Made by a program: the position numbers and the translations under genes. From NCBI GenBank assembly GCA_021153985.1, contig JAJKJM010000083.1:38037-102036 (forward strand): a DNA stretch of 64,000 nucleotides, given 5' to 3'. The number at the start of each line of letters is the position of its first letter. The first letter of the stretch is position 1. Below are positions 34,177 to 43,066 of the stretch, one piece after another. This stretch comes from Polaromonas sp. (GTDB lineage Bacteria; Pseudomonadota; Gammaproteobacteria; Burkholderiales; Burkholderiaceae_C). The notes under the pieces were generated by a model, which worked only from the letters and a program-made list of their open reading frames with translations, did not search any database and was not told the origin of the DNA.

Positions 34177-35127
34177 ATGTACTCCCCGACTACGCGTGTC
34201 CTCACGGTGCTTGAACTGCTGCAGTCCCATGGGCGGCTGAGCGGCGCGGAACTCGCCCGACGGCTGGAAGTCGATGGCCGCACCTTGCGCCGCTATATCG
34301 CCAAGCTGGAGCAGCTGGGCATCCCGGTGGTGGCCGAGCGCGGCCGTTATGGCTGCTACAGCCTGGTCGCCGGTTTCAAGCTGCCGCCCATGATGTTCAC
34401 CGACGATGAGGCCCTGGCCTTGTCGCTGGGTCTGCTGGCGGCGCGCGGCCTGGGGCTGGCCGAGGCCGCGCCCGCCGCGCAGAGCGCCCAGGCCAAGCTG
34501 GAGCGCGTCATGCCCAACAACCTGAAAAACCGCATTCGCGCGCTGGGCGAAACGGTGACGCTGGACATGCGCCAGGTCGACGCACCGGGCGACAACACGG
34601 CCCTGCTGGCGCTGAGCATTGCGGCCCATGGCTGGCAGCGTGTGCACATGGCGTACCGCTCGGCGGAAGGCGATGTCACCGAGCGCGACTTTGACGCCTA
34701 CGGCCTGGTGTTCCGGCGCGGCCGCTGGTATGCGGCGGGCTGGTGCCACTTGCGCGGCGCGCTGCGTTCATTCCGGCTGGACCGGGTGCAGGACGTGCGG
34801 CCGCTCAATGTGGTGTTCACGCCGCCGGCTGATTTTGATGCCGTGCAACACCTGGCGCTGGGCCTGGCCACCATGCCGCGCAGCAACACCGTGCGCCTCT
34901 TGCTTCACACCGATTTGCAAACCGCGCAAATGGAGTTGCCCGACAGCGTCGGCGTGTTCCAGCCCAGCGAGGAAGGCGTGCTGCTGCACAGCCAGACCGA
35001 CCACCTTGGGTGGTTCGCGCGGCAGTTGATGCGGCTGTCTTTTTCGTTCGATGTGCAGGAGCCGGCTGAGCTGAGGGTCGCGCTACGCGAACATGCCCAG
35101 CGCACGCTGGAGCAGCACGCCGCCTGA
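34177..35127 (+). CDS. YafY-type transcriptional regulator (HTH-11 plus WYL domain)
   Basis: A 316-residue regulator: N-terminal HTH (VLELLQSHGRLSGAELARRLEVDGRTLRRYIAKLEQLG, about 9-47), a WYL domain in the middle (YRSAEGDVTERDFDAYGLVFRRGRWYAAGWCHLRGALRSFRLDRV) and a C-terminal WCX-type extension. WYL domains bind nucleotides or small ligands. It diverges from the DUF1579-like gene and is convergent with dadA. It is distinct from CRISPR- or defence-linked WYL regulators in lacking such neighbours. Confidence 0.85.
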   Translation: MYSPTTRVLTVLELLQSHGRLSGAELARRLEVDGRTLRRYIAKLEQLGIPVVAERGRYGCYSLVAGFKLPPMMFTDDEALALSLGLLAARGLGLAEAAPAAQSAQAKLERVMPNNLKNRIRALGETVTLDMRQVDAPGDNTALLALSIAAHGWQRVHMAYRSAEGDVTERDFDAYGLVFRRGRWYAAGWCHLRGALRSFRLDRVQDVRPLNVVFTPPADFDAVQHLALGLATMPRSNTVRLLLHTDLQTAQMELPDSVGVFQPSEEGVLLHSQTDHLGWFARQLMRLSFSFDVQEPAELRVALREHAQRTLEQHAA

Positions 35128-35144
35128 GAAAAGCGGTGGGTGCG

Positions 35145-36494
35145 TCAGGCCGCGCTGGCCTGCAAGCTGCCTCGGGTGCGGTCCATGCCGTAAAAGCCAA
35201 AATCCATGGCCGGCACTTCGCCGCTGATCAGTTCGGCAATTGCTTTGCCCGAGCCCGCGCCGTGCGTCCAGCCCAGCGTTCCGTGCCCGGCATTGACCCA
35301 CAAGCGGCCCACCCTGGTTTTGCCGATGTAGGGAATGTTGGTCGGCGTGGCGGGCCTGAGGCCGGTCCAGAAGTTGGGCGTGCCGCCTTGCTCTTCGAGG
35401 CGCGTGTCGCACACGCCCGGCAGCACTTCCTCGATACGGTCGGCCAGCATCTTGCAGCGGGCCTTGGCCAGCGGCGTGTCCAGCGAGAGGTCGTAACCGC
35501 CGACCTCGATGGTGCCGGCCACGCGCAAATGGTCGCCAAGCCGGCTCATGGCGCACTTCACCTCGTCGTCGATGGTGCTGACAAAAGGCGCCAGCTCCGG
35601 CTTGAGCAGTTTGAAGGTGGCGCTGTAGCCCTTGCCGGGATAGATCGGCAGGTCAACACCCACCGTGCGCAGCAGCGGCGCCGTGTAAGAGCCACAGGCC
35701 ACCACCACTTCGTCGGCTTTCAAATAGGCAAGGTTTCCGCTCTCGCCCCTTATGGAGCGTGGGCGGACAGCTATCGATTCAATAGCGCCTCCGGCTTTTT
35801 CCAGGCGCAGCACGTCGTGCCCGAACAGGAAGCGGGCGCCCCGGTCGGCGCAACGTTGTGCCAGTGCCTGGGTGAAGACACGGGCGTCGCCGCTTTCATC
35901 GCTGGCGGTGTAGGTGCCGCCCACAATGCGGTGCGCGAAGGGCTTGAAGGCCGGCTCAATGGCCAGCAACTCGGCGGTGCTCACCACGCGGCGTGCCACA
36001 CCGTATTTGCGCATCAGGGCAGCGGCTTCGCCGGCGGTGTCAAAGGTTTTCTGGTCTGTGAAGTAGTGGGCGATGCCACGCTCCAGCCGGTTGTATTCAA
36101 TGCCGGTGGCGGCCACCACGTCTTTGAGCGCCGCGTGGCTGTACGCGCCCAGCGCTACCAGCTGCTGCACGTTGCGCTCGAAGGCTTCGTCGTTGCACTG
36201 CGCCAGGAATTGCAGGCCCCAACGCCATTGCTGCCAGCCCTCGCCGAACGGCAGCTGCGGGCGAAACAGCAAGGGCGCGTCGTCGCGGAACATCCATTTC
36301 AGGGCTTTGAGCGGGGCATCCTTGTTGGCCCAGGGCTCACAGTAGCTGACGGAGATCTGCGCCGCGTTGCCGAAACTGGTTTCCAGCGCGGCCTCGGGCT
36401 GCCGGTCGACCACGGTGACCTCATGCCCGCGCTCCAGCAGATGCCAGGCGGTGCTCACGCCAATGATGCCGGCCCCTAAAACAACGACTTTCAT
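35145..36494 (-). CDS. dadA: D-amino acid dehydrogenase small subunit (DadA-like FAD oxidoreductase)
   Basis: A 449-residue FAD protein. The dinucleotide fold is VVVLGAGIIGVSTAWHLLERGHEVTVVDR (2-30); the middle has the DadA-type GDARVFTQALAQRC region and the end GHGTLGWTHGAGSGKAIAELISG. It oxidises D-amino acids to keto acids and passes electrons to the respiratory chain. It carries an in-frame stretch IESIAVRPRSIRGESG that aligns with a dispersed DNA repeat (35737-35786) rather than with the fold. I use ATG 36494, at the beta strand. It diverges from an ArgP-like gene across a MITE-like element. Confidence 0.86.
   Translation of the reverse strand: MKVVVLGAGIIGVSTAWHLLERGHEVTVVDRQPEAALETSFGNAAQISVSYCEPWANKDAPLKALKWMFRDDAPLLFRPQLPFGEGWQQWRWGLQFLAQCNDEAFERNVQQLVALGAYSHAALKDVVAATGIEYNRLERGIAHYFTDQKTFDTAGEAAALMRKYGVARRVVSTAELLAIEPAFKPFAHRIVGGTYTASDESGDARVFTQALAQRCADRGARFLFGHDVLRLEKAGGAIESIAVRPRSIRGESGNLAYLKADEVVVACGSYTAPLLRTVGVDLPIYPGKGYSATFKLLKPELAPFVSTIDDEVKCAMSRLGDHLRVAGTIEVGGYDLSLDTPLAKARCKMLADRIEEVLPGVCDTRLEEQGGTPNFWTGLRPATPTNIPYIGKTRVGRLWVNAGHGTLGWTHGAGSGKAIAELISGEVPAMDFGFYGMDRTRGSLQASAA
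35737..35786 (-). repeat. Dispersed repeat family B, inserted in frame in dadA
   Basis: Read in the dadA sense: GCTATTGAATCGATAG, then about 20 bases, then CCATAAGGGGCGAGAG. The order matches family B (AT-rich dyad head, then CATATGGGCTAGAG tail in the copy at 43016-43066). The piece is translated in frame. Sequence divergence from other copies suggests it is old. Confidence 0.5.
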
Positions 36495-36575
36495 GCCAAA
36501 CCCCTTTACAGCATTCAAGTGTGAAGGATGTTGCTTTCGATTAATAGAAAAATTAAACTATCAGTGAAAACATCA

Positions 36576-36596
36576 GTACAGCTAATAGAGCTGTAC
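36576..36596. promoter_or_regulatory. 8-bp-arm palindrome upstream of dadA
   Basis: GTACAGCT (36576-36583) and AGCTGTAC (36589-36596) flank AATAG. It lies 82 bp from the dadA start, before the MITE. A LysR- or Lrp-type operator is possible; the short T-poor flank argues against a terminator. Confidence 0.45.
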
Positions 36597-36609
36597 GGTT
36601 CACAAAGCG

Positions 36610-36875
36610 AGGGCCTGTTAACACTATGTTTGCAAATGCGAATGGGGTGAGAAAGCCGCCAATCAAGGCGCGTGACGACGCCCAGACTTTCGTCTGGGCT
36701 AGGAGCGCAACGCCGAGTGGCGGCTTTCTCACCCCATTCCCTCCGGGTTGCGATCAAAAGGGCCCTGCGCGGCGTTGCAAAGCCTTGACGGGGTCTACCC
36801 CGCCTGCGTTTTGCGCCTTGCTCATGGCCCTTTTGACTCGCAACGCATCTTGCAAACATAGTGTTAACAGGCCCT
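36610..36875. mobile_element. MITE-like element with 26-bp perfect terminal inverted repeats
   Basis: A 266-bp non-coding element. Both ends carry a perfect 26-bp inverted repeat beginning AGGGCCTGTTAACACTATG and extending with one gap to about 31 bp. The direct duplication AGCG flanks it (36606-36609 and 36876-36879). Inside are nested inverted repeats (TGAGAAAGCCGCCA with its complement; GGCCCTTTT with its complement; CCCAGACTTTCGTCTGGG). It has no transposase ORF. It would need a transposase in trans. It fills most of the 36495-36914 gap between dadA and the ArgP-like gene and ends 39 bp before the latter's start. Confidence 0.82.
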
Positions 36876-36914
36876 AGCGGCCACAAGCCAATAGAAAACG
36901 AGAGGGAATGCGGG

Positions 36915-37859
36915 ATGAGTACTTTTGACCCTGATGCACTGGAGTGCCTGGCCGCCATCGTGGAAGAGGGCGGTTTTGAACGCGCTGCCCAGCGCCTGTC
37001 GATCACCCAGTCTGCGGTGTCGCAACGCCTGCGCGCACTGGAGGCGCAGGTCGGCACCGTTCTCATCGTGCGCAGCCGGCCGCTCAAGCCCACGTCGGCC
37101 GGGCAGCTGCTGCTCAAGCACACCAAGATGCTGCGCCTTTTGCGCGCCGACCTTGAACGCGACCTGAAGGAACTGGCGCCCAGTTCGCTGGGCGGCGCGC
37201 GCGAGGAAGAGCGCATTTCCATCGCCATCAACGCCGACAGCATCGCCACCTGGGCCTTGCCGGCGTTAACCGATCTTGCGCAGCAAGGCCTGCCCATGGA
37301 GATCATCCACGACGACCAGAACTTCACCCATGAATGGTTGCGTGAGGGCCAGGTGCTGGGCTGCGTGACGACGCTCAAACAGGCACTGCGAGGCTGCAAA
37401 GTGGAGCCGCTGGGCGCGATGCAATACATTGCGGTGGCCACACCGGAATTTGCCAAAAAGCGGTTGGGCCTGCGCGACGCGCCCGGCGACAAAGAGTCGC
37501 ATCCCGCGTTGACCCAGTACAACTTTCGCGATGTGCCTTTCATCGCATTCAATCGCAAGGACGAGTTGCCGGTCGATTTTGTGGGCAAGGCTTTCGGGCT
37601 CAAGCGTGTCACCCTGAACCAGTTGTTCGTGCCTTCATCGGAAGGCATGGTCAGGGCGGTGCTGTCGGGCTGGGGCGTCAGCGTGGTGCCGCGCCTGCTG
37701 GCACAGGGCCTGATCGACCAGAACCAGCTCGTCAATGTGGTGCCCAGTTACACCCTGCCGATCCAGCTCTACTGGCATTGCTGGAACCTGGAGTCCGAGG
37801 TGCTGGACGCACTCACGGCGGCACTCAAGCAGTCGGCCGCCCAGTCGCTGGTTCCCTGA
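36915..37859 (+). CDS. ArgP/IciA-like LysR-family regulator
   Basis: A 314-residue LysR regulator of the ArgP branch, with the HTH LECLAAIVEEGGFERAAQRLSITQSAVSQRLRALEAQVGTVLIVRSRPLKPTSAG and a C-terminal effector domain. ArgP proteins respond to lysine or arginine and often control LysE-type exporters. Here the divergent neighbour is dadA. GAGGGAA precedes the ATG at 36915. The MITE brings its right end 39 bp from the start codon, so its native promoter is likely displaced or supplied by the element. Confidence 0.83.
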   Translation: MSTFDPDALECLAAIVEEGGFERAAQRLSITQSAVSQRLRALEAQVGTVLIVRSRPLKPTSAGQLLLKHTKMLRLLRADLERDLKELAPSSLGGAREEERISIAINADSIATWALPALTDLAQQGLPMEIIHDDQNFTHEWLREGQVLGCVTTLKQALRGCKVEPLGAMQYIAVATPEFAKKRLGLRDAPGDKESHPALTQYNFRDVPFIAFNRKDELPVDFVGKAFGLKRVTLNQLFVPSSEGMVRAVLSGWGVSVVPRLLAQGLIDQNQLVNVVPSYTLPIQLYWHCWNLESEVLDALTAALKQSAAQSLVP

Positions 37860-38026
37860 CGTGCCTGCGCGACGCAAACAATAGTATTGCTTGAGCGGCC
37901 GGCTTTGTCGGTAAATGCAATAAAAGGCCACTCGTCCATTTACAAAAGCCGGTGCTTTCCGCACACTGTGGACGTGATGCGCAGGCTGCTGTGCATGGCA
38001 GGGGAAAAAAGCACGAGGTAACTGGA

Positions 38027-41000
38027 ATGCTGGGATGGCTGGGGCTGCGTACCCGTCTGGTTTTACTGGTGCTGCTTGCGCTGCTCCCTGTCCTCGGCCT
38101 GCTTGTGTATTCGGCTGAACAAAACCACCGCGCAGCCCTGCAACTGGCGCAGTCCAGCCTGCAGTCGCAAGTCCTGATGCTCTCGGCCCGCCAGCAGCGG
38201 ACAGTGGACATGGTTCAAGAGCTGCTTTATGGCATCGCCAGCAGCCCGTACATCAAGAACACCGTGCCCGAGCTGTGCGGGCAACATCTCAAAAATCTCT
38301 ACGCCGAACACTCCGAGTTCAACAACCTGGGCGTGACAGCGCTGGATGGAAAGTTGCTTTGCAGTGCGACAGGCGTCACCGGTGAGTTCAATATCAGCGA
38401 CCGTCTGTATTTCCAGCAGGTCATGGCGGGTAGCCGGCTGGCGGTGGGGCGTTATGGCCTGGGCCGCAGTACGGGGCAGCCGGGTGTCAGCTTCGCAGTG
38501 CCTGTGCGAAACGACGTGGGAGAACTCAGCGGCGTCGCCTTTGCGATGCTGGCCCTGAAGCCCTTGAGCCAGTCTCTCGAAGGCGTCCCCGATTTGGCGG
38601 ATGCCCGGTTGAGTGTGTTGGACGGGGGCGGAACGGTGCTGGCGGTATCTCCCGAGGAGCCTTCGTGGGTGGGTCATCTGCATCCGGAACCGGTGGTGCG
38701 GCAGGCGGCCCAGATGCGCCAGCAGGCGATCCTCCAAGGCGCGGACAAAAACGGTTCGGCCCGTGTATACGCAGTGGCACCCGTGCCCGGGGGCGGGCGC
38801 GACGGCTTGTCCGTCGCGGTCAGCGTGCCCTATGAACTCATTGCGGCGCCGGTGCGCCAGGATCTGGCCATCGAGTTGCTGGTATTGCTGGCCGTGGCGC
38901 TGTTCGGTGTGGCCTGCGCCTGGTGGATGGGAAACCGGCTGATCGTCAATCCCGCCCACGCCATCCTGAAAGAGGCCAACGAGGTGGCGCTGGGCAACAT
39001 GAATGCCCGCGTCAGGCTGGGGCCGCTCTACCAGGGCGAGCTCGGTGAGATCGGCTCTTCGTTCAATCGCATGGCCGAGTCGCTGCAGGCGCGCCAGCAA
39101 GAGCTCGATGCCGTGCTCGGCCGCGTGGACAAAGAGCGCGCCCTGCTGGATCTCATCCTCAACAGCATGAGTGAAGGCGTGATCGCTGCGGACACCGAGG
39201 GCCGGTTCCTGCTCTTCAACGCTACGGCCCGCAAGCTCTTTTCCATCGCACCCGAGCCCGGCATGGTGGTCGATGACTGGCGACGCGGCCATGAGCTGCT
39301 GATGCTGGACGGGAAGACCGCCTATCCCGTGTCCGAGCGGCCCCTGGCAAAGGCTGTGCACGGCGTCAGCCTCGACAACTGGGACCTGATATTTCGCCGG
39401 CCAGGCGCCGAGGACAGCGTGCTGCGCGTCAGCACCCGGCCGCTGCGGGATGCCGGCGGCGCCCTGGTGGGCGGCATCACGGTATTCAACGACATCACCA
39501 AACTCAAGGCGGCGGAAAATTTTGCGCTGGCGCAGGAACAGGTGCTCGCGCTGATTGCCGGCAGTGCGCCCCTGCGGGAATCGCTGGACGCCGTGGTACG
39601 GCTGATCGAAAAGAGCTCGCCCGACAGCCTGTGCTCCATCCTGCTGCTCAAGGGCCAGAAGCTGTACCTGGGCGCCGCGCCCAGCCTGCCCGACAGCTAC
39701 AACCAGGCCATCGAAGGCCTGCAGATAGGCGAAGGTGCCGGGGCCTGCGGCAGCGCGGGCTTTCGCAACGCCCTGGTGGTGGTGGAAGACACCCAGGTTG
39801 ATCCGCTGATGCAGGACTACCGCGAGCTGATGCGTGTCCACAACCTTCGCGCCTGCTGGTCCACGCCCGTCGTGTCGACCGACGGCGATGTGCTGGCAAC
39901 CTTTGCGATCTACCGGACCTACCCCTGCAAGCCCGAGGCAGCCGACCTGGAGCTGATCGACACCGCAACCCGGCTGGCCGGCATTGCGCTGCAGCGCGCG
40001 CGCGCCGAAGAAGCGCTGGTCAGCAGCGAGGCGCGCTTTCGCGAACTCGCGGAAAACATCAACGACGTCTTCTACAACGTGGACCCCCGCACCGGCCGCC
40101 TTCTGTACATCAGCCCGGCCTACGAGAAGATCTGGGGCCGCAGCCGCGAGAGCCTGTACGCGGACCCGAGGTCGTATGGCGACGCTGCGGTGATGGAAGA
40201 CCAGCCCTTGCTCAAGCTCGCCCGAAAGCGCAACCGCTCGGGCGAAACCTCCGACATCGAGTACCGCATCGTGTCCACCGGCGGTGAACTGCGGTGGATA
40301 CGCGACCACTCCTACCCCGTGTTCAATGCGTCGGGCGTGCTCGAACGCGTGGTGGGCACCGCGCGCGACATCACCGGCAGCAAGCTGGCCGAGCTGGCGC
40401 TGGCCAGCACCAACCGGGCCTTGCAGATGCTCAGCCGCTCCAGCATCGCCATTAACCGCCTGGACGAAGAGGCCGCCCTGCTGGCCGAGGTGTGCCGCGT
40501 GGCGGTCGATGTGGGCAACTACCGCATGGCCTGGGTGGGCTATGCGATCAACGATGAGGGCTACAGCATCGAGCCCGTGGCCCATGCCGGCGACGAAGGC
40601 GGCTACCTCTCATCGATACGCCTGAGCTGGCGCGATGACGATGCGACAGGGCAGGGTCCGGCGGGCCAGGCCATCCGCAGCGGCCAGCCGCAGCAAAGCG
40701 GCGACATCAGCAATGCCGCGAACCATTTCCACTGGCATGAGGCGGCTCTTGCACGCGGCTATCGCAGCGCCGTGTGCCTGCCGCTGCGCGACGGGCCCCG
40801 CAGCTTCGGGGTGCTGTGCCTGTACTCGGCCGAGGCCCAGCATTTCACCGCCGGAGAGATCAAGCTCTTGCAGGAGCTTGCCGACAACCTGGCCTTCGGC
40901 ATCGGCAGCCTGCGTGCACGGCTGGAACGCCACCGCAGCCAGGGGGCCGCACGCCAGGCCGCCGCCAAGATGCGCGAACAGGCTTCGCTGCTGGACCGGG

Positions 41001-42091
41001 CGCAAGACGCCATCATGGTCCGCAACCTGGACCACACCATACGCTTCTGGAACAAGGGCGCCGAGCGCCTTTACGGCTGGACGGCTGAAGAGGTGCTCGG
41101 CAAGACCATGGAAAGCCTCATGTACCACGACCCTGAAGTGCTCAGGGAGGCCATGGCCCACACCCTGAGCAATGACGGCGACTGGACGGGAGAGCTGGAG
41201 CAGCGCGCACGGGACGGTTCCACCGTGTGCGTCGAGGCGCGCTGGACTGTGGTGCGCGATGAGCAGGGCCAGATCAGCGGCGTGCTGGGCATCAACACCG
41301 ACATCCGTGAGCGCAAGCGCGCCCGCGAAGAAATCCTGCAACTCAATGCCAGCCTGGAAGAGCGGGTGCAGCAGCGCACCGCCCAGCTGGAATTTGCCAA
41401 CAAGCAGCTGGAGGCGTTTTCCTATTCGGTGTCCCATGACCTGCGCAGCCCGCTGAGCGCCGTGGACGGATTCAGCGACCTGCTGGAGCGCGCCATGGCC
41501 AAAGCCGACGCCACCCCGCTCACCAGCCGAAGCCGGCACTACCTGACGCGCATACGCGCCGGGGTCTCGCAGATGGGAGAGCTGATCGACGCCATGCTCA
41601 CGCTGGCGCAGGTGTCCCGCTCAAGCCTGCGCTGGGAGCCGGTGGATCTCAGCGCCCTGGCCACGGCCCTGCTGGACGGCCGGCGCGAGCGCGAGCCCGA
41701 GAGACAGGTGCAGATCCGGGTTGAGCCCGGGCTTGTGGGGCAGGGCGATCCGCGGCTTCTCAAGCAGGTACTGGACAACCTGCTGGGCAACGCCTGGAAA
41801 TTCAGCGCCAAACAGGAACTCACCGACATCAGCTTCGGCCATGAGGTCAACGAGGCCGGCGAAACCGTCTACTTTGTGCGCGACGGAGGCGCCGGTTTTG
41901 ACATGGCGTACGCGGAAAAGCTTTTCGGCGCTTTTCAGCGCCTGCATTCACTGTCGGAATTTGCCGGCACCGGCATCGGCCTGGCCACCGTGCACCGCAT
42001 CGTGGCGCGCCATGGCGGACGGGTCTGGGCGCAGTCCTCACTCGGGCACGGCGCGACGTTCTACTTCACGCTAGGTGCCCAGACTTTGTGA
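38027..42091 (+). CDS. Large multi-sensor histidine kinase (Cache-HAMP-PAS-GAF-PAS-GAF-PAS-HisKA-HATPase)
   Basis: A 1354-residue membrane sensor kinase. TM1 is about 9-29, a periplasmic Cache-like sensor follows to about 280, TM2 is about 282-305, HAMP about 307-360. Then come PAS1 (~371-490), GAF1 (~507-655), PAS2 (~665-790), GAF2 (~799-965), PAS3 (~983-1100), HisKA with His1137 (SYSVSHDLRSPL) and an HATPase with LDNLLGNAWKFS and GTGIGLATVHRIV. There is no receiver domain. No response regulator gene is adjacent, so it is an orphan kinase. A GAGGT site precedes the ATG at 38027. Signal is unknown; two GAFs suggest a small cyclic nucleotide, gas or metabolite. Confidence 0.88.
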   Translation: MLGWLGLRTRLVLLVLLALLPVLGLLVYSAEQNHRAALQLAQSSLQSQVLMLSARQQRTVDMVQELLYGIASSPYIKNTVPELCGQHLKNLYAEHSEFNNLGVTALDGKLLCSATGVTGEFNISDRLYFQQVMAGSRLAVGRYGLGRSTGQPGVSFAVPVRNDVGELSGVAFAMLALKPLSQSLEGVPDLADARLSVLDGGGTVLAVSPEEPSWVGHLHPEPVVRQAAQMRQQAILQGADKNGSARVYAVAPVPGGGRDGLSVAVSVPYELIAAPVRQDLAIELLVLLAVALFGVACAWWMGNRLIVNPAHAILKEANEVALGNMNARVRLGPLYQGELGEIGSSFNRMAESLQARQQELDAVLGRVDKERALLDLILNSMSEGVIAADTEGRFLLFNATARKLFSIAPEPGMVVDDWRRGHELLMLDGKTAYPVSERPLAKAVHGVSLDNWDLIFRRPGAEDSVLRVSTRPLRDAGGALVGGITVFNDITKLKAAENFALAQEQVLALIAGSAPLRESLDAVVRLIEKSSPDSLCSILLLKGQKLYLGAAPSLPDSYNQAIEGLQIGEGAGACGSAGFRNALVVVEDTQVDPLMQDYRELMRVHNLRACWSTPVVSTDGDVLATFAIYRTYPCKPEAADLELIDTATRLAGIALQRARAEEALVSSEARFRELAENINDVFYNVDPRTGRLLYISPAYEKIWGRSRESLYADPRSYGDAAVMEDQPLLKLARKRNRSGETSDIEYRIVSTGGELRWIRDHSYPVFNASGVLERVVGTARDITGSKLAELALASTNRALQMLSRSSIAINRLDEEAALLAEVCRVAVDVGNYRMAWVGYAINDEGYSIEPVAHAGDEGGYLSSIRLSWRDDDATGQGPAGQAIRSGQPQQSGDISNAANHFHWHEAALARGYRSAVCLPLRDGPRSFGVLCLYSAEAQHFTAGEIKLLQELADNLAFGIGSLRARLERHRSQGAARQAAAKMREQASLLDRAQDAIMVRNLDHTIRFWNKGAERLYGWTAEEVLGKTMESLMYHDPEVLREAMAHTLSNDGDWTGELEQRARDGSTVCVEARWTVVRDEQGQISGVLGINTDIRERKRAREEILQLNASLEERVQQRTAQLEFANKQLEAFSYSVSHDLRSPLSAVDGFSDLLERAMAKADATPLTSRSRHYLTRIRAGVSQMGELIDAMLTLAQVSRSSLRWEPVDLSALATALLDGRREREPERQVQIRVEPGLVGQGDPRLLKQVLDNLLGNAWKFSAKQELTDISFGHEVNEAGETVYFVRDGGAGFDMAYAEKLFGAFQRLHSLSEFAGTGIGLATVHRIVARHGGRVWAQSSLGHGATFYFTLGAQTL

Positions 42092-42104
42092 GAGGGAGTG
42101 TGGA

Positions 42105-42209
42105 GTAGGCCTCTTCACCAGCAGGAGCCGCGGGACTGGCTTTGCCAGACCGCAGGCACCGCCCCCTTGAGGGGGGAACAGGCTACACGCAGTGAGCCTG
42201 GACGGGGGT
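42105..42209 (-). repeat. Dispersed intergenic repeat, family A (copy 2, reverse)
   Basis: Reverse-oriented copy. Read leftward it begins 3 bp after the stop of the gene ending at 42212: C-rich block, GGCTCACTGCGTGTAGCC, a CCCCCCTCAAGGGGG hairpin, then GCGGTCTGGCAAAGCC. It fills the gap between the kinase and that gene. Confidence 0.75.
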
Positions 42210-42211
42210 GT

Positions 42212-42763
42212 TCAAAAGCTCTGCGACCGCAGAGTTTCGCGCAGTGTTTGCGCTTTGTCGGCGTCGAACTGTCCTTCCACGCGGGCCAGCACTTCGCCTT
42301 GGCGGTTCACGACCACGGCATAGACCTGGTCGGTGCCGCCCAGCCCGGCAGAGCGCACAAAGCTGGCGCGGTCGGTGAATACCGGCACCAGCTTGGCCCT
42401 TTCGGTATCTTGCGGGTAGTGCTTGAGCAGCCTGTTTTCGACCGCGCTGCGGCCCACCATGGTGCCGGGATCGTTCACGACCGGCATGCGCATCCAGCTG
42501 ATCGAGGGGTCGTTGCGCAGGTTCATGCCCTGGATCCAGCTCTCGACCTGCGTATGCTGGCCGCGCTGGAAGGTGATCAGGGCCAGGGTGCGGTCAGAGG
42601 GCAGGCCTTCAGGCACGGTGACAGGCTGGCGCAGGAGTGTCTGCGCCATGAAGGCCGGCAGTCGGCCCATCACGCTGGAGTCATTGGGCGACGCAACTGC
42701 GAGCCCAAAAGCCAGGCCGACGGCAAGCAGCCAGGCGCCAAGGTAGGTCACATTGCTTTTCAT
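42212..42763 (-). CDS. Exported thioredoxin-fold-like hypothetical protein without cysteines
   Basis: A 183-residue protein with an N-terminal hydrophobic signal or anchor (LGAWLLAVGLAFGLAVAS). The body has alternating strands: LALITFQRGQH, WMRMPVVNDPG, KLVPVFTDRASFV, QVYAVVVNRQGEVLARVEGQFDADK. The arrangement resembles peroxiredoxin-like or ATP10-like thioredoxin folds, but no cysteine is present, so it is not a thiol redox enzyme. GGGAGA precedes the ATG at 42763. Function is unknown. Repeat copy 2 follows its stop. Confidence 0.65.
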   Translation of the reverse strand: MKSNVTYLGAWLLAVGLAFGLAVASPNDSSVMGRLPAFMAQTLLRQPVTVPEGLPSDRTLALITFQRGQHTQVESWIQGMNLRNDPSISWMRMPVVNDPGTMVGRSAVENRLLKHYPQDTERAKLVPVFTDRASFVRSAGLGGTDQVYAVVVNRQGEVLARVEGQFDADKAQTLRETLRSQSF

Positions 42764-43015
42764 CACGCTCTCCCGGTACGGGTTTGGTGCAAGAGATGTT
42801 GCGTAAACCTGTTCTTGCAAGATACATGCAAGACCAAGGCCGCGCAAACCCACAATTGGAACAAAGTGTTGCCCTTGTTAAGCCCTTGTTAAGGCTTTAG
42901 AGCAATGAGTTGGGTCAAGCGGTGGCCGGGAAGTTCAAAAACAGCGGGGCAAAAGTAAATACATCACATCCGGATGGCATGACGGCCGACGGCGGTTGAA
43001 GCGGTGAGTGCCCTG

Positions 43016-43066
43016 GCGCTATTATTTTGATAGCTGCTCGCCATTGCTGCATATGGGCTAGAGCCC
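43016..43066 (+). repeat. Dispersed repeat family B (most complete copy)
   Basis: Starts with the dyad head GCTATTATTTTGATAGCTGC and ends CATATGGGCTAGAGCCC. The TAG stop of the phosphoesterase gene (43058-43060, reverse strand) lies inside its GGGCTAGAG tail, so the repeat appears to define the gene's 3' end. Confidence 0.7.

Noticed and set aside
32870..37859. LysE exporter as the ArgP-like regulator's paired target
   Set aside because: Pairing is typical for the family, but here 3.4 kb and four genes lie between them and dadA is the divergent neighbour, so the sequence gives no direct support.
38063..40585. An 840-residue reverse-strand open frame opposite the large kinase
   Set aside because: Antisense to a multi-domain kinase with intact motifs; composition is that of a shadow frame.
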